Part shown: one piece after another, positions 25,904 to 35,762 of the stretch
Layout of the letters: each line of letters begins with the position of its first letter
Position numbering within the stretch: the first letter of the stretch is position 1
Assembly: GCA_016742095.1 (NCBI GenBank)
Contig: JACVCJ010000016.1
Span: 25,537-89,536 of the forward strand
DNA length: 64,000 nucleotides
Source: Bacteroidia bacterium
GTDB taxonomy: Bacteria; Bacteroidota; Bacteroidia; CAIKAF01
Direction of reading: 5' to 3'
The notes under the pieces: model-generated
What the model was told of the DNA's origin: nothing
What the model saw: only the letters and a program-made list of their open reading frames with translations
Databases searched by the model: none
Position numbers and translations under genes: made by a program

Positions 25904-28900
25904 TCAGAAAAAGGCGCGCACCTGCATGCCGGCCACGTGCAGCGGACTGATGGCCCGTCCCGCCCGGCCTTCGTAGGTAATGCCCGCCTGCATATTGTTA
26001 CCGATGTTCCGCTGAAAATTAGCGCTCCAGGTGCCGTTGAGCCCGTTGCCCAGGCCGCCCAGCATTTCGAAGGCCAGGTTGTTGTTGAGGCTATTGTTGT
26101 ACAGGATATGATGCAGTTTCAGCTGCAGGGTAAGCACACCCTGGTTCAGAAAGTTCACCGTACTTTCTACGCCGCCCTGGTGTATATGGGCCATTTCGCC
26201 GCCGGGATTCACCGGGTTGCTGGCATTGTTCCGGTTGCGTTTATACTGGAAACCGTAGATGAATGCAATACGCCAGCGGGTATCTTTCTGTACGGTGAAT
26301 TTACCTTCGGCCCGGGCCAGGTCCAGGTTGTAATCGCGGGTGCGCAGGAATTCGGAATTGTAGCGTTTGTTACCTTTTTCGAACAGGGCCGTCAGTGTAA
26401 ACAAACGGGATATATTGTAGCGGCTGCGGATCTCCCAGGATTCCTGTGAACGGCTGTCGATACCGTTGGTGAGCAGCGAACGGTTGCGCAGGTCGCGGTA
26501 CTCGATGTCCACCCCGAATTTGCCTTCGTTGCGGTTGATGTAAAAGGTGTTCCGGAACGAGTAGCCCAGGGCCAGCAGGGCCGTATCGGAATAGGAGGCC
26601 GAAAAGGGGCTGATCACCGAGGCGATATTGGAATTCTGTGATTTGCGTGTAAGGCGGTACACCGTCTGGTTGCTGAAAATGCTGAGGACCTTCTGCCAGC
26701 CTTTGCCGTTCTTCCAGCGGGCCGGAAAACGCAGGTTCAGGCTCTGGTTGAACTGTGTATTATAGGTTTTGATGTATTCCAGCGAAGGTATCAGTATCTT
26801 GATGTAATTGCCCTGCCCCGTGAACTGGGCTTCCTGGAATTCGTCGAGGTCGGGTACGCCGTTGCCATTATAATCCAGCGAGGCGTCCCAGAAATGCGTG
26901 CCCTGTCCGTTGGTCACCTGCAGAAAGGAATATTCCCGCTTGTTCTCCAGCCCCGAACCGATCTCGTAATAGGTGTTGATGGTAATGCTCTGTTTCAGGA
27001 AACGGCTGTTGTACTCGATGCGGCCGGTGGTGCTTTCGTCGTTCTTCTGTCCCGGCAGCAGCAGGCTGTCCTGTACGCGCAGGGTGCGGTAATTGAGCAG
27101 GAATTTCAGGGTATGGTTCTTACGGATCACGGCCTGGGCCTCGGCGCCCATATTCTGTCCCAGCCCGGCAAAAGTAAGGGCATTATTCAGTACGCGGTGG
27201 TCGGCCCGCGGCCGGTAATACACCTTCCAGCTCAGGGCCGAGGTATCGGAAGAACCCAGGTAGAATTCCCAGTCGTTGAACATATAACTGTTGCCCAGCA
27301 GAGAATCCTTGCGGAAGACATTGTATTCATCCTCCCCGTTAAGGCCGATACGCAGGTATTTATGGATGTTCTTGTAAAAACGGGTGCGGTGCCGCAGGAA
27401 ACGGGTCTGTACGTCGCCTTCGGTGATCTGTGCGCTGCCCCAGAAGTCCAGGAACCATCCCCGGGTATTCACCGATGCCTGCAGCTGGTTGCGGTAGGCC
27501 GTGTAATCCGTCCCTTTTATAAATGCGCCACCCGAATACAGCACCCGGCTCCGGTTTTTGGTATTCAGTTCGATCTCGAGCGAGGGTATGTACTCATTGC
27601 CCTGGGGGCGCAGGGTGCTCAGGTTCAGGTCGCGGTCAAATTCTACCGTACGCCAGCGTACAATGGGCGTAAAGGTCTTTTCCACCTGTTCGTAGGTAAG
27701 GGTGGTGCGCAGGGAATTCTGTTTCTGTTCGCCCCGCCCGAAGGGTTTGAGCCAGTTGATCTTTACACGGTAGGCATAGCCGTTGTCGTCCTTATTGTCG
27801 AGTGTGGAAAAAGTATTTTTGTCCAGGGTGCTCAGGGCGCCTTCGGCTTCAATGCTCAGACCTTTGGCTATGTCCCAGCCGCCGGCAAAGGTCATCATAC
27901 GCTGCAGGCGCGGGGCCACCAGCTGTACGGCGGCAATATGATCGCCCGTATTGGGCCCGGTATAGCGGTATACACGTCCGTTGGCAGTAGAGCGTTCCAG
28001 CACGTAATCGCCGCTGCCGGCCGGGGTCTGACTGAAAAATACGCGGTACTGGGCGCTGTCGGGATTGGTGCTGTAAGTAAAGATCGGGGTCAGCACGCCG
28101 TTCACAATGCTGTCGTTGCGTTTGTACAATACTTCGCTTACATTAAAGGGCACCTGGGTATAGGACGGGCTCACGGCGTTCTGCAGACTGTCGCCCACGG
28201 AGGCCAGCAACGTCCGCTGATCGGGTGTGAGGGACTGTTGCAGGGACTGGTTCTTCAGGTCCTGTTCGGCAAAAATGTTCACCCGGTACCAGGCCTTGCC
28301 CAGCTGCCATTCGTTGTTCACGTGGTACATCAGGCGTCCGTAATTGCGGTCGCTGTATTCAAATTCCACTACGATACGCCGGTCTTTGGTAATGAGCTGT
28401 TTGGCGGTAAAGGTAAGTTCGGCAGTATTGTAGTCGATCACGTAATCGTTCTCCCGGCCGCGGACCAGCTGCCTGCCGTCTATAAAAACACGTTCCGTAC
28501 CCGAGAGTACCACGATAAAACTTTCGCCTTCGCTGCCCGTGAGGCGGTAAGGGCCCTGGTTGCCCTCGATGCCCTGGATACGGTTCTGGGCGAACTTTCC
28601 CCGGGCAATGGCCCCGGAAGCCTGTAGCTGTAAAAGTCCGGCCGGAGCCTTCTTTTTAAAGATCATCGTATTCTCGAACTGGGTCTGTACCTGCAAGCCC
28701 TGGCCTTTTTTCAGGAAATTCAGGAAATACGATCTCGGGCGACTGATGATAAAATCCCCGGCAATGATCTTCTGTTTATCGATGCCCACCTGGATAAAGA
28801 CCCGGTCAAAATCCTGTATACGCTGCGTGGTGCCTTCGGGTTGCAGGGGTACGTTCTCGTCGGAGATGGCGGCCTGTATCTCTACGTTTTCGGCCAGTTT

Positions 28901-29392
28901 ACCGCTCAGCTGTACGTTCAGGGCCGAGTTCAGGGCCAGGCTCTGGGCGTTGCCGAACGCGATGCCGCGGGAGATACTGCCGTTCTTTTCCAGTCCGTCG
29001 GTAATAAAAATACTCTCGTCCCGGCTTTCCTCGGGAAAGGTAAGGGTAAAGGGCAGGGCAGAGGCGGCGCTGTCTTTACGCAGCGGAATACGCTGTACCG
29101 TCTGCCCGAACAGGTAAGGCCAGGTTTTATAGGAAAGAGTAAGCTGCCGTACGTCCGGGTGTCTTTTCAGGAACTGTACGGTATCGATGTTCAGTATGGC
29201 CGTGGACCAGTTCAGGCTGTACAAACCGGGCGGCAGGGTGTCGGTACCGGCCGTTATGGCAAAAGAAGAAGCGCGTATGCTGAGGGTGTCTACCTGTATC
29301 CGCGCGGCAAGCGGTACCTGCCGGATGATCTGTGCACGCACACCCAGGCCGGTAAGGAAGAGAAAGAGAGTAAAAATGCAACGCGCGGTCAT
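25904..29392 (-). CDS. Large outer-membrane-type protein of unknown function
   Basis: 1162 residues with a signal peptide (MTARCIFTLFLFLTGLGVRAQ). The N-terminal ~350 residues contain segments resembling a conserved Bacteroidota surface family: DGLEKNGSISRGIAFGNAQS, LNVQLSGKLAENVEIQAAI, EGTTQRIQDFDRVFIQVG and AGDFIISRPRSYFLNFLKKG. The remainder is rich in alternating aromatic/polar strands, and the protein ends GMQVRAFF with a C-terminal Phe, both typical of outer-membrane beta-barrels. No T9SS signal is seen. I do not recognise a named function. A role in surface assembly is possible, but the neighbours (non-coding units; threonine dehydrogenase in divergent orientation) do not decide it. 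Confidence 0.75.
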   Translation of the reverse strand: MTARCIFTLFLFLTGLGVRAQIIRQVPLAARIQVDTLSIRASSFAITAGTDTLPPGLYSLNWSTAILNIDTVQFLKRHPDVRQLTLSYKTWPYLFGQTVQRIPLRKDSAASALPFTLTFPEESRDESIFITDGLEKNGSISRGIAFGNAQSLALNSALNVQLSGKLAENVEIQAAISDENVPLQPEGTTQRIQDFDRVFIQVGIDKQKIIAGDFIISRPRSYFLNFLKKGQGLQVQTQFENTMIFKKKAPAGLLQLQASGAIARGKFAQNRIQGIEGNQGPYRLTGSEGESFIVVLSGTERVFIDGRQLVRGRENDYVIDYNTAELTFTAKQLITKDRRIVVEFEYSDRNYGRLMYHVNNEWQLGKAWYRVNIFAEQDLKNQSLQQSLTPDQRTLLASVGDSLQNAVSPSYTQVPFNVSEVLYKRNDSIVNGVLTPIFTYSTNPDSAQYRVFFSQTPAGSGDYVLERSTANGRVYRYTGPNTGDHIAAVQLVAPRLQRMMTFAGGWDIAKGLSIEAEGALSTLDKNTFSTLDNKDDNGYAYRVKINWLKPFGRGEQKQNSLRTTLTYEQVEKTFTPIVRWRTVEFDRDLNLSTLRPQGNEYIPSLEIELNTKNRSRVLYSGGAFIKGTDYTAYRNQLQASVNTRGWFLDFWGSAQITEGDVQTRFLRHRTRFYKNIHKYLRIGLNGEDEYNVFRKDSLLGNSYMFNDWEFYLGSSDTSALSWKVYYRPRADHRVLNNALTFAGLGQNMGAEAQAVIRKNHTLKFLLNYRTLRVQDSLLLPGQKNDESTTGRIEYNSRFLKQSITINTYYEIGSGLENKREYSFLQVTNGQGTHFWDASLDYNGNGVPDLDEFQEAQFTGQGNYIKILIPSLEYIKTYNTQFNQSLNLRFPARWKNGKGWQKVLSIFSNQTVYRLTRKSQNSNIASVISPFSASYSDTALLALGYSFRNTFYINRNEGKFGVDIEYRDLRNRSLLTNGIDSRSQESWEIRSRYNISRLFTLTALFEKGNKRYNSEFLRTRDYNLDLARAEGKFTVQKDTRWRIAFIYGFQYKRNRNNASNPVNPGGEMAHIHQGGVESTVNFLNQGVLTLQLKLHHILYNNSLNNNLAFEMLGGLGNGLNGTWSANFQRNIGNNMQAGITYEGRAGRAISPLHVAGMQVRAFF

Positions 29393-29479
29393 CGGCTAAA
29401 AATCACGCTAATGTACAAAATACGAACGGAATGGAACTTCCGGGGAAAAAGAGCCGGTTCCTTGTTTCATAGTTTATTC

Positions 29480-29487
29480 TACTTTTG
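29480..29487 (+). promoter_or_regulatory. -7 element TACTTTTG before threonine dehydrogenase gene
   Basis: Perfect TAnnTTTG ending 21 nt before ATG 29509. The nearest TTG is at 15 bp, outside the usual spacing, so the -33 box is unclear. Confidence 0.5.
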
Positions 29488-29508
29488 TAAAGTTGTTTTG
29501 ACGAAAGT

Positions 29509-30453
29509 ATGGATACGAAAGTTCTCATTATCGGTTCCCAAGGCCAGATCGGCACGGAACTTACCGCATATCTTACGGCCCGTTACGGCGCGGCGAACGT
29601 TATTGAAAGCGATATACAGCAGAAAAATCCGTCGCCCTGCACTTTTGTAGCGCTCGATGCCACGGATAAAAATGCCGTGTACGAACTGGTGAAAAAGGAA
29701 AACATCGATACCGTGTACCTGCTGGCGGCCATGCTTTCGGCCACGGGCGAAAAGTTTCCCGATAAGGCCTGGGCGCTCAATATGAATACCCTGTTCATCT
29801 GCCTGGACCTGGCTAAGGAAAAACACATCAAAAAACTATACTGGCCCAGCAGCATTGCCGTGTTCGGTCCTACTACACCACGGGTACTTACGCCCCAGTT
29901 CACCGTTTGTGAGCCTACCACGGTGTACGGCATCAGCAAACAGGCCGGCGAACGCTGGTGCGAATGGTACCACAACAAGTTCGGCGTAGACGTGCGCAGC
30001 ATCCGTTACCCGGGCCTCATCAGCTATACGGCGCCTCCGGGTGGCGGCACTACCGATTATGCCGTCGATATTTTTCACAAAGCCCTGCAGCAGGGTTCCT
30101 ACGAGTGCTTCCTGGGCCCGCAGACCGAACTGCCCATGATGTATATGCCCGACGCCATCCGCGCTACGGTGGAACTGACCGAGGCCGAAGCGGATAAGGT
30201 GAAGATCCGTTCCGGCTACAACCTGGCCGCTTTCAGCTTTACGCCGGAGCAGCTGGCCGCCGAGATCCGCAAACACATTCCCACGTTCGAAATACAATAC
30301 AAACCCGACTTCCGCCAGCAGATCGCCGATAACTGGCCCGCCTCCATCGACGATTCGGTGGCCCGCGAACACTGGGGCTGGAAGCCGGAATACAGCCTTC
30401 CGCAGATGTGCAGCGATATGATTCTGCACCTGCAGGAGCAATACGCCCTATAA
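29509..30453 (+). CDS. L-threonine 3-dehydrogenase, short-chain (SDR/epimerase-like) type
   Basis: 314 residues, an NAD-dependent extended-SDR protein. The Rossmann motif is IIGSQGQIGTEL. The active site has PSSIAVFG and YGISKQAGE (YxxxK, Tyr and Lys catalytic). The segments SIRYPGLISYTAPPGGGTTDYAVDIFHKA and LPMMYMPDAIRATVEL are characteristic of the SDR-type threonine dehydrogenases that make 2-amino-3-ketobutyrate, rather than of sugar epimerases. First of three closely spaced genes with a lipid kinase and rsmE behind (9 nt gaps), which have no metabolic link to it. Motif match is strong; substrate assignment is by family. Confidence 0.85.
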   Translation: MDTKVLIIGSQGQIGTELTAYLTARYGAANVIESDIQQKNPSPCTFVALDATDKNAVYELVKKENIDTVYLLAAMLSATGEKFPDKAWALNMNTLFICLDLAKEKHIKKLYWPSSIAVFGPTTPRVLTPQFTVCEPTTVYGISKQAGERWCEWYHNKFGVDVRSIRYPGLISYTAPPGGGTTDYAVDIFHKALQQGSYECFLGPQTELPMMYMPDAIRATVELTEAEADKVKIRSGYNLAAFSFTPEQLAAEIRKHIPTFEIQYKPDFRQQIADNWPASIDDSVAREHWGWKPEYSLPQMCSDMILHLQEQYAL

Positions 30454-30462
30454 ACTACCCAC

Positions 30463-31383
30463 ATGACTAAACACTGGTTCGTTGTATCCAACACTGCTTC
30501 GGGCAAAGGAAAGGCCGGGGCATTCATGCAGACCGTTCAGGAATTTATGAACAGGCACGGGCTCGATTTTGAATTCGACTCCCCCGATGATCAGAATACC
30601 TTTATCAAGGTCTCGAAAGCCCTGCGTGCCGGTCAGCGTAATTTCCTGGTCTGCGGCGGCGACGGCACGCTGAACCAGTGCGTGAACGCCATTTTTCAGC
30701 AGTCGGAAGTACCGCATGCAGACTGTAAAGTGGCTTTTCTGCCCTTCGGTACCGGTAACGACTGGATCCGTACCGCCGGCATTCCCGCCGATCCCGAAAA
30801 GGCCCTCGACGTACTTATTCACGGCCGCGAAGTGCGCATGGACGTGGGAAAAGTGACCAGTCAGTGGTTCAATGCCCGAAAAGACGCCTACTTTATCAAT
30901 ATAGCCGGTTTTGCCTACGACGCCTTCGTGGTGGAGCAGATGGAACTGAAGTTCCGCAAGGACAAAATGGGCAAGATCGCCTACCTGCTGGCCGTATTCT
31001 CCTTCCTGCTGCGCTATAAACGCACACAGGTAAAGGTACGCTCGGCCGAATACAATTACGACGGCCCCCTGTTCAGCGGCTGCGCCGGTATCTGCAAATA
31101 CAACGGCAACGGTATGATGCAGGTGCCCCATGCCGATCCCTACGATGGAAAACTGGCCGTTACCCTGATGCAGTACACCAGCAAATGGGACGTACTGATG
31201 CAGACGAAGAACCTGTATAACGGCACCTTTATAAAACATAAAACGATACATACGTTCCAGACGGAAAGTTTCACCCTGGAGTCAGACCCGCTGGTACGGC
31301 TGGAATGCGAAGGCGAGATACTCGGTTTCTCTCCGTTCGAATTTTCGGTAAAACCGGCCGCACTCCGCATTATGGTGCCCTGA
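30463..31383 (+). CDS. Diacylglycerol kinase-like lipid kinase (YegS family)
   Basis: 306 residues with the DAGK catalytic domain: NTASGKGKAG near the start, the nucleotide-binding GGDGTLNQCVNAIF, and PFGTGNDWIRTAGI. The C-terminal beta domain binds lipid (MQVPHADPYDGKLAVTLMQ, VRLECEGEILGFSPFEF). Such enzymes phosphorylate diacylglycerol or related lipids at the membrane; the exact lipid is not readable from sequence. It lies 9 nt after the threonine dehydrogenase gene and 9 nt before rsmE, so it is probably cotranscribed with both. Confidence 0.88.
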   Translation: MTKHWFVVSNTASGKGKAGAFMQTVQEFMNRHGLDFEFDSPDDQNTFIKVSKALRAGQRNFLVCGGDGTLNQCVNAIFQQSEVPHADCKVAFLPFGTGNDWIRTAGIPADPEKALDVLIHGREVRMDVGKVTSQWFNARKDAYFINIAGFAYDAFVVEQMELKFRKDKMGKIAYLLAVFSFLLRYKRTQVKVRSAEYNYDGPLFSGCAGICKYNGNGMMQVPHADPYDGKLAVTLMQYTSKWDVLMQTKNLYNGTFIKHKTIHTFQTESFTLESDPLVRLECEGEILGFSPFEFSVKPAALRIMVP

Positions 31384-31392
31384 ACAAAAGAC

Positions 31393-32088
31393 ATGCGTAT
31401 ATTTTTCGGCATACCCGTTTCCGGCAGCGTGATCCTCGACGAGGGCGAAAGCCTGCACCTGGCCAGAGTATTACGTATAGAGGCCGGGGAAACCGTGTAC
31501 GTATGCGACGGGGCCGGGCATATGTACCGCTGTGAGGTGGTGCTGCCGCATCATAAACGCAGCGAACTGCGGGTACTGGCCGAAGAAGAGGTGCCGCACG
31601 TACATACGGGCCTGCACATCGCTTTTGCACCCACCCGGCACAACGACCGCACGGACTGGTTCCTGGAAAAGGCCGTGGAACTGGGCGTGCGCAGTATCAG
31701 GCCCCTGCGTACCACGAACAGCGAAAAGGTAAAGTTCAATGCCGAACGGGCACAAAAGATACTGGTGGCCGGACTGAAACAGAGCGGCAATGTATTTTTG
31801 CCTGAACTGCATCCGCTGAGCGACTGGGAAAGTTTTCTGCGGAAGAATACCCTGCACCTGGCCGTGGCCTACTGCGGACCGGAACAAAAAACGGGCCTTC
31901 CTGCCTGGGCGGCGGATAAAACGGAGGTATGCGTGTGCATTGGGCCCGAGGGCGATTTTACGGCGGCAGAAGCAGCGGCGGCGCGCGAAAAGGGAGCGGA
32001 GATCGTGGAACTGGGAACGCATCGCCTGCGCACGGAAACGGCGGCGCTATGGGTAGCGGCCTGGTTTTACGGGAGAACGATCAAATAA
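31393..32088 (+). CDS. rsmE: 16S rRNA m3U1498 methyltransferase
   Basis: 231 residues, the SPOUT methyltransferase that modifies U1498 in the ribosomal P-site region. It has the N-terminal PUA-like part (MRIFFGIPVSGSVILDEGES, HLARVLRIEAGETVYVCDG) and the SPOUT part (DWFLEKAVELGVRSIRPL, ILVAGLKQSGNVFLPEL). The knot motifs are IGPEGDFTAAEAAAA and LGTHRLRTETAALW. Length is normal. It ends the three-gene unit begun by threonine dehydrogenase. Confidence 0.95.
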   Translation: MRIFFGIPVSGSVILDEGESLHLARVLRIEAGETVYVCDGAGHMYRCEVVLPHHKRSELRVLAEEEVPHVHTGLHIAFAPTRHNDRTDWFLEKAVELGVRSIRPLRTTNSEKVKFNAERAQKILVAGLKQSGNVFLPELHPLSDWESFLRKNTLHLAVAYCGPEQKTGLPAWAADKTEVCVCIGPEGDFTAAEAAAAREKGAEIVELGTHRLRTETAALWVAAWFYGRTIK

Positions 32089-32113
32089 TTGCATGGACCA
32101 CAAAAAATAATTG

Positions 32114-32152
32114 AGCAAATTATTTGCTTATTAAATATTATTTGTATTTTTG
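32114..32152 (+). promoter_or_regulatory. rpmB promoter with a 15-bp palindrome over the -33 box
   Basis: TTTG (32123-32126), 18 bp, TATTTTTG (32145-32152). The -33 box lies inside AGCAAATTATTTGCT (32114-32128), a perfect 7-1-7 inverted repeat placed where a dimeric repressor would block the promoter. Any regulator is unknown. Confidence 0.6.
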
Positions 32153-32184
32153 CAGCCCAATTTTAAGAAAAACCGATACGAAAT

Positions 32185-32421
32185 ATGGCAAAGATTTGTG
32201 TTATAACCGGTAAAGGAGTTCAAAGAGGAAACCATGTTTCTCACTCAAATATTAAAACCAAGCGTGTTTTTAATCCGAACCTGCAGACGAAACGTTTCTG
32301 GCTGGAGGAAGAGCAGGAGTGGATCACACTGAAGCTTTCCGCAAAAGGAATAAAGATCATCAACCGTATTGGTGTTAAAGAGGCACTGAAACGTTCCTGG
32401 GAAAAAGGGATCATCGGATAA
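32185..32421 (+). CDS. rpmB: 50S ribosomal protein L28
   Basis: 78 residues: MAKICVITGKGVQRGNHVSH, NIKTKRVFNPNLQTKRFW and GIKIINRIGVKEAL are typical of Bacteroidota L28. It has a single cysteine, so it is the zinc-free (C-minus) form. In many relatives rpmG (L33) follows directly; here a strong terminator follows instead and no rpmG is seen in the window. Its own promoter overlaps an unusual palindrome. Confidence 0.97.
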   Translation: MAKICVITGKGVQRGNHVSHSNIKTKRVFNPNLQTKRFWLEEEQEWITLKLSAKGIKIINRIGVKEALKRSWEKGIIG

Positions 32422-32445
32422 TATCCGTACAAAATATATTGTGTG

Positions 32446-32472
32446 GCCTCGCTATCAGCGAGGTTTTTTTTT
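32446..32472 (+). terminator. Intrinsic terminator of rpmB
   Basis: CCTCGCT and AGCGAGG form a 7-bp stem around ATC, followed by nine T. Confidence 0.95.
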
Positions 32473-32523
32473 GCCCGGAACGGAAAAATGTAAGAAATAG
32501 CCCTGCCGGGATGTAAATAAGTA

Positions 32524-32554
32524 TTTGTTTATTAAAAGAAAAAGACTACTTTTG
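32524..32554 (+). promoter_or_regulatory. str operon promoter TTTG-N19-TACTTTTG
   Basis: TTTG (32524-32527) and TACTTTTG (32547-32554) at the ideal 19 bp, leaving a leader of about 60 nt before rpsL. Confidence 0.8.
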
Positions 32555-32618
32555 CCGTCCCAAAATCTGGGAACGTATATTTTATTATTTAATAATCTGA
32601 AATTTAATCAAGTAAAGA

Positions 32619-33029
32619 ATGCCTACAATTCAACAGTTGGTACGCAAGGGCAGAAACAAGATTGAAAAGAAAAGTAAATCTGCTGCGCTGGATTCCTGTC
32701 CTCAGCGTCGTGGCGTGTGTACACGTGTGTATACCACCACTCCCAAAAAGCCGAACTCGGCTATGCGTAAAGTAGCAAAAGTTCGTCTGACAAACAAAGT
32801 AGAGATCATCGCCTACATTCCGGGTGAGGGCCACAACCTCCAGGAACACAGTATCGTACTGGTACGCGGCGGAAGGGTAAAAGACCTGCCGGGTGTACGT
32901 TACCATATCGTACGCGGTGCACTGGATACTTCGGGTGTGGACGCACGCCGTCAGCGTCGTTCCAAATACGGAGCAAAACGTCCTAAACCGGGTCAGGCAG
33001 CTGCTCCGACAAAAGGAAAGAAAAAGTAA
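32619..33029 (+). CDS. rpsL: 30S ribosomal protein S12
   Basis: 136 residues in the decoding centre. Typical blocks are [33 protein letters not shown], and [20 protein letters not shown] followed by [15 protein letters not shown]. The Lys residues of TTPKKPNSA and GGRVKDLPG, where streptomycin-resistance substitutions occur in other bacteria, are wild type. The lysine-rich tail ([12 protein letters not shown]) is a normal Bacteroidota extension. First gene of rpsL-rpsG-fusA. Confidence 0.98.
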   Translation: MPTIQQLVRKGRNKIEKKSKSAALDSCPQRRGVCTRVYTTTPKKPNSAMRKVAKVRLTNKVEIIAYIPGEGHNLQEHSIVLVRGGRVKDLPGVRYHIVRGALDTSGVDARRQRRSKYGAKRPKPGQAAAPTKGKKK

Positions 33030-33061
33030 TTAAACAGAATCAACGTATTTTTTAAATAACA

Positions 33062-33532
33062 ATGAGAAAGAGTAAACCAAAAGTTAGAATCATTCTTCCT
33101 GATCCGAAATTCGGAGATGTGATGGTAACTAAATTCGTGAACAACCTGATGTATGACGGTAAAAAGAGCTTGTCTTACGAGCTGTTTTACAATGCACTGG
33201 ACGAAGTAGCTGCCAAAACAAGTGAAGATGGTCTTGAAGTGTGGAGAAAAGCATTGGAAAATGTTACTCCGCAGGTTGAAGTACGTTCACGCCGTGTAGG
33301 CGGAGCCACTTTCCAGATACCGCAGGAGATCCGTTCTGCGCGTAAGACTTCAATGGCCATGAAATGGATGATCGGTTATGCCCGTAAGCGTAACGAAAAA
33401 ACAATGGCCCGTAAACTGGCTTCCGAGATCGTAGCCGCTTACAAAAATGAAGGTGGCGCCTTCAAGAAAAAAGAAGACACGCACCGTATGGCAGAAGCGA
33501 ACAAAGCTTTCGCACACTTCAGATTCAGATAA
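33062..33532 (+). CDS. rpsG: 30S ribosomal protein S7
   Basis: 156 residues, the primary binder of the 16S rRNA 3' domain. Blocks include [61 protein letters not shown] and [16 protein letters not shown]. It is 32 nt after rpsL and 18 nt before fusA, in the conserved str order. Confidence 0.98.
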   Translation: MRKSKPKVRIILPDPKFGDVMVTKFVNNLMYDGKKSLSYELFYNALDEVAAKTSEDGLEVWRKALENVTPQVEVRSRRVGGATFQIPQEIRSARKTSMAMKWMIGYARKRNEKTMARKLASEIVAAYKNEGGAFKKKEDTHRMAEANKAFAHFRFR

Positions 33533-33550
33533 TAAAGTAAATATACGACA

Positions 33551-35656
33551 ATGTCAAAAAGAGATTTAAGATTCACGCGTAACATCGGTATTGCAGCTCA
33601 CATTGATGCCGGTAAAACCACTACAACAGAACGTATTCTGTACTATGCAGGGGTTAACCATAAGATCGGTGAGGTGCACGACGGTGCTTCTACCATGGAC
33701 TGGATGGTCCAGGAAGCTGAACGTGGTATCACCATCACGTCAGCGGCTACCACCGTATACTGGAATTACCGTGGAAACAAATACAACGTTAACATCATCG
33801 ATACCCCGGGTCACGTGGACTTTACCGTTGAGGTGAACCGCTCCCTGCGTATCCTCGACGGCCTGGTGTTCCTGTTCAGCGCGGTTGACGGTGTAGAACC
33901 GCAGTCAGAGACCAACTGGCGCCTGGCTGACAACTACAACGTTGCCCGTATCGGTTTCGTGAACAAAATGGACCGTTCCGGTGCCGACTTCCTGAACGTG
34001 GTAAAACAGGTGAAGGAAATGCTGGGTTCGAACGCCGTTCCGCTTCAGCTGCCGATCGGTGCCGAAGACAACTTCAAAGGCGTGGTTGACCTGGTGAACT
34101 TCCGCGGTATCGTATGGGACGAGGAATCTAAAGGTATGACCTATACCGAAGTTCCGATCCCGGACGATATGATGGAAGAAGCCAAAGAATGGCGCGAGAA
34201 ACTGCTCGAAGCCGTTGCCGAATACGACGAGAACCTGATGGTGAAATATTTCGACGATCCCACAACGATCACCGAAGATGAGATCCTGACCGCTCTGCGT
34301 AAAGCAACCATCGACATGGCCATCGTACCTATGGTATGCGGTTCGTCTTTCAAGAACAAAGGCGTACAGACCATGCTCGACTACGTGATGCACCTGCTGC
34401 CTTCTCCGCTGGACCAGGAAGCCATCACAGGTACGAACCCCAACACCGGTGAAGAAACTTCACGTAAGCCGGATGAGTCGGAGCCTTTCGCGGCCCTGGC
34501 CTTCAAAATTGCCACAGACCCCTTCGTAGGCCGTCTGTGCTTTATCCGCGCATACTCCGGTGTACTGGAGGCCGGTTCTTACGTGTTCAACACACGTTCC
34601 GAGAACAAAGAGCGTATCTCCCGTATCTTCCAGATGCACGCCAACAAACAAAACCAGATCGAACGTATCACTGCCGGTGATATCGGTGCGGTTGTAGGTT
34701 TTAAAGATATCAAGACCGGTGATACCCTGTGCGACGAGAACCATCCGATCGTACTGGAATCTATGGACTTCCCTGAGCCGGTGATCGGTCTGGCCATCGA
34801 GCCTAAAACACAGGCCGACGTGGACAAACTGGGTATGGCCCTGGCCAAACTGGCCGAGGAAGACCCGACCTTCCGCGTACAGACCGACGAAGAGACCGGA
34901 CAAACGATCATCAGCGGTATGGGTGAACTTCACCTCGAGATCATCCTCGACCGTCTGAAACGTGAGTTCAAGGTAGAATGTAACCAGGGCGCTCCCCAGG
35001 TGGCTTACAAAGAGTCTATCCAGGGTTCTGTTCAGCACCGCGAAGTGTACAAGAAACAAACCGGTGGTCGTGGTAAATTCGCCGATATCATCGTTAAGAT
35101 CGAAGGTGGAGATAAAGAAAAAGAAGGCCTCGAGTTCCTGGACCTCATCAAAGGTGGTTCTATCCCGCGCGAATTCATTCCTTCCGTTCAGAAAGGTTTC
35201 GCCGAAGCTATGAAAACCGGTGTACTCGCCGGCTTCCCGATGACTTCGCTGAAAGTGTCCCTGATCGACGGTTCATTCCACGCGGTTGACTCCGATGCCC
35301 TGTCATTCGAGCTTTGCGCCAAAATGGCCTTCCGCGAGTCCCTGCCGAAATGTTCACCGGTCCTGCTCGAGCCCATCATGAAACTGGAAGTTCTTACTCC
35401 GGAAGAAAACATGGGTGACGTGGTAGGTGACCTGAACCGCCGCCGTGGTCTCATCGAAGGTATGGACAGCCGTAACAACGCCCGCGTTATAAAAGCTAAA
35501 GTTCCGCTGAGCGAGATGTTCGGTTACGTAACACAACTGCGTACCCTCACGTCGGGCCGTGCAACGTCTACCATGGAGTTCTCTCACTACGAGCCGGCTC
35601 CGCGTAACGTGCAGGACGATGTAGTAGCTAAAACAAAAGGTAAAGTAACTGCGTAA
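33551..35656 (+). CDS. fusA: Elongation factor G
   Basis: 701-residue translocation GTPase. G1 is [15 protein letters not shown], the switch I region follows ([21 protein letters not shown]), G3 is DTPGHVDF and G4 is [10 protein letters not shown]. Domain II ([19 protein letters not shown]), domain III ([14 protein letters not shown]), domain IV ([18 protein letters not shown]) and domain V ([16 protein letters not shown]) are all present, so it is full length. It ends the str operon here: a terminator follows directly, and tuf, rpsJ and the S10 cluster are not in this window. Confidence 0.98.
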   Translation: MSKRDLRFTRNIGIAAHIDAGKTTTTERILYYAGVNHKIGEVHDGASTMDWMVQEAERGITITSAATTVYWNYRGNKYNVNIIDTPGHVDFTVEVNRSLRILDGLVFLFSAVDGVEPQSETNWRLADNYNVARIGFVNKMDRSGADFLNVVKQVKEMLGSNAVPLQLPIGAEDNFKGVVDLVNFRGIVWDEESKGMTYTEVPIPDDMMEEAKEWREKLLEAVAEYDENLMVKYFDDPTTITEDEILTALRKATIDMAIVPMVCGSSFKNKGVQTMLDYVMHLLPSPLDQEAITGTNPNTGEETSRKPDESEPFAALAFKIATDPFVGRLCFIRAYSGVLEAGSYVFNTRSENKERISRIFQMHANKQNQIERITAGDIGAVVGFKDIKTGDTLCDENHPIVLESMDFPEPVIGLAIEPKTQADVDKLGMALAKLAEEDPTFRVQTDEETGQTIISGMGELHLEIILDRLKREFKVECNQGAPQVAYKESIQGSVQHREVYKKQTGGRGKFADIIVKIEGGDKEKEGLEFLDLIKGGSIPREFIPSVQKGFAEAMKTGVLAGFPMTSLKVSLIDGSFHAVDSDALSFELCAKMAFRESLPKCSPVLLEPIMKLEVLTPEENMGDVVGDLNRRRGLIEGMDSRNNARVIKAKVPLSEMFGYVTQLRTLTSGRATSTMEFSHYEPAPRNVQDDVVAKTKGKVTA

Positions 35657-35681
35657 GCAATTACACTGCTAAAATAACGGA

Positions 35682-35713
35682 AAGAGCTGTTCCTTACGGA
35701 CAGCTCTTTTTTT
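35682..35713 (+). terminator. Intrinsic terminator of the str operon
   Basis: AAGAGCTGT and ACAGCTCTT pair around TCCTTACGG, with a T run behind. Confidence 0.95.
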
Positions 35714-35762
35714 GTGTTCATATCTTTACTATACCTTTTGGGTAGGATAATGAAAAAATAGC

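Noticed and set aside
26894..28627. 577-codon plus-strand ORF antisense to the outer-membrane-type gene
   Set aside because: No domain, no ribosome-binding site or promoter; the opposite strand has a signal peptide and conserved blocks.
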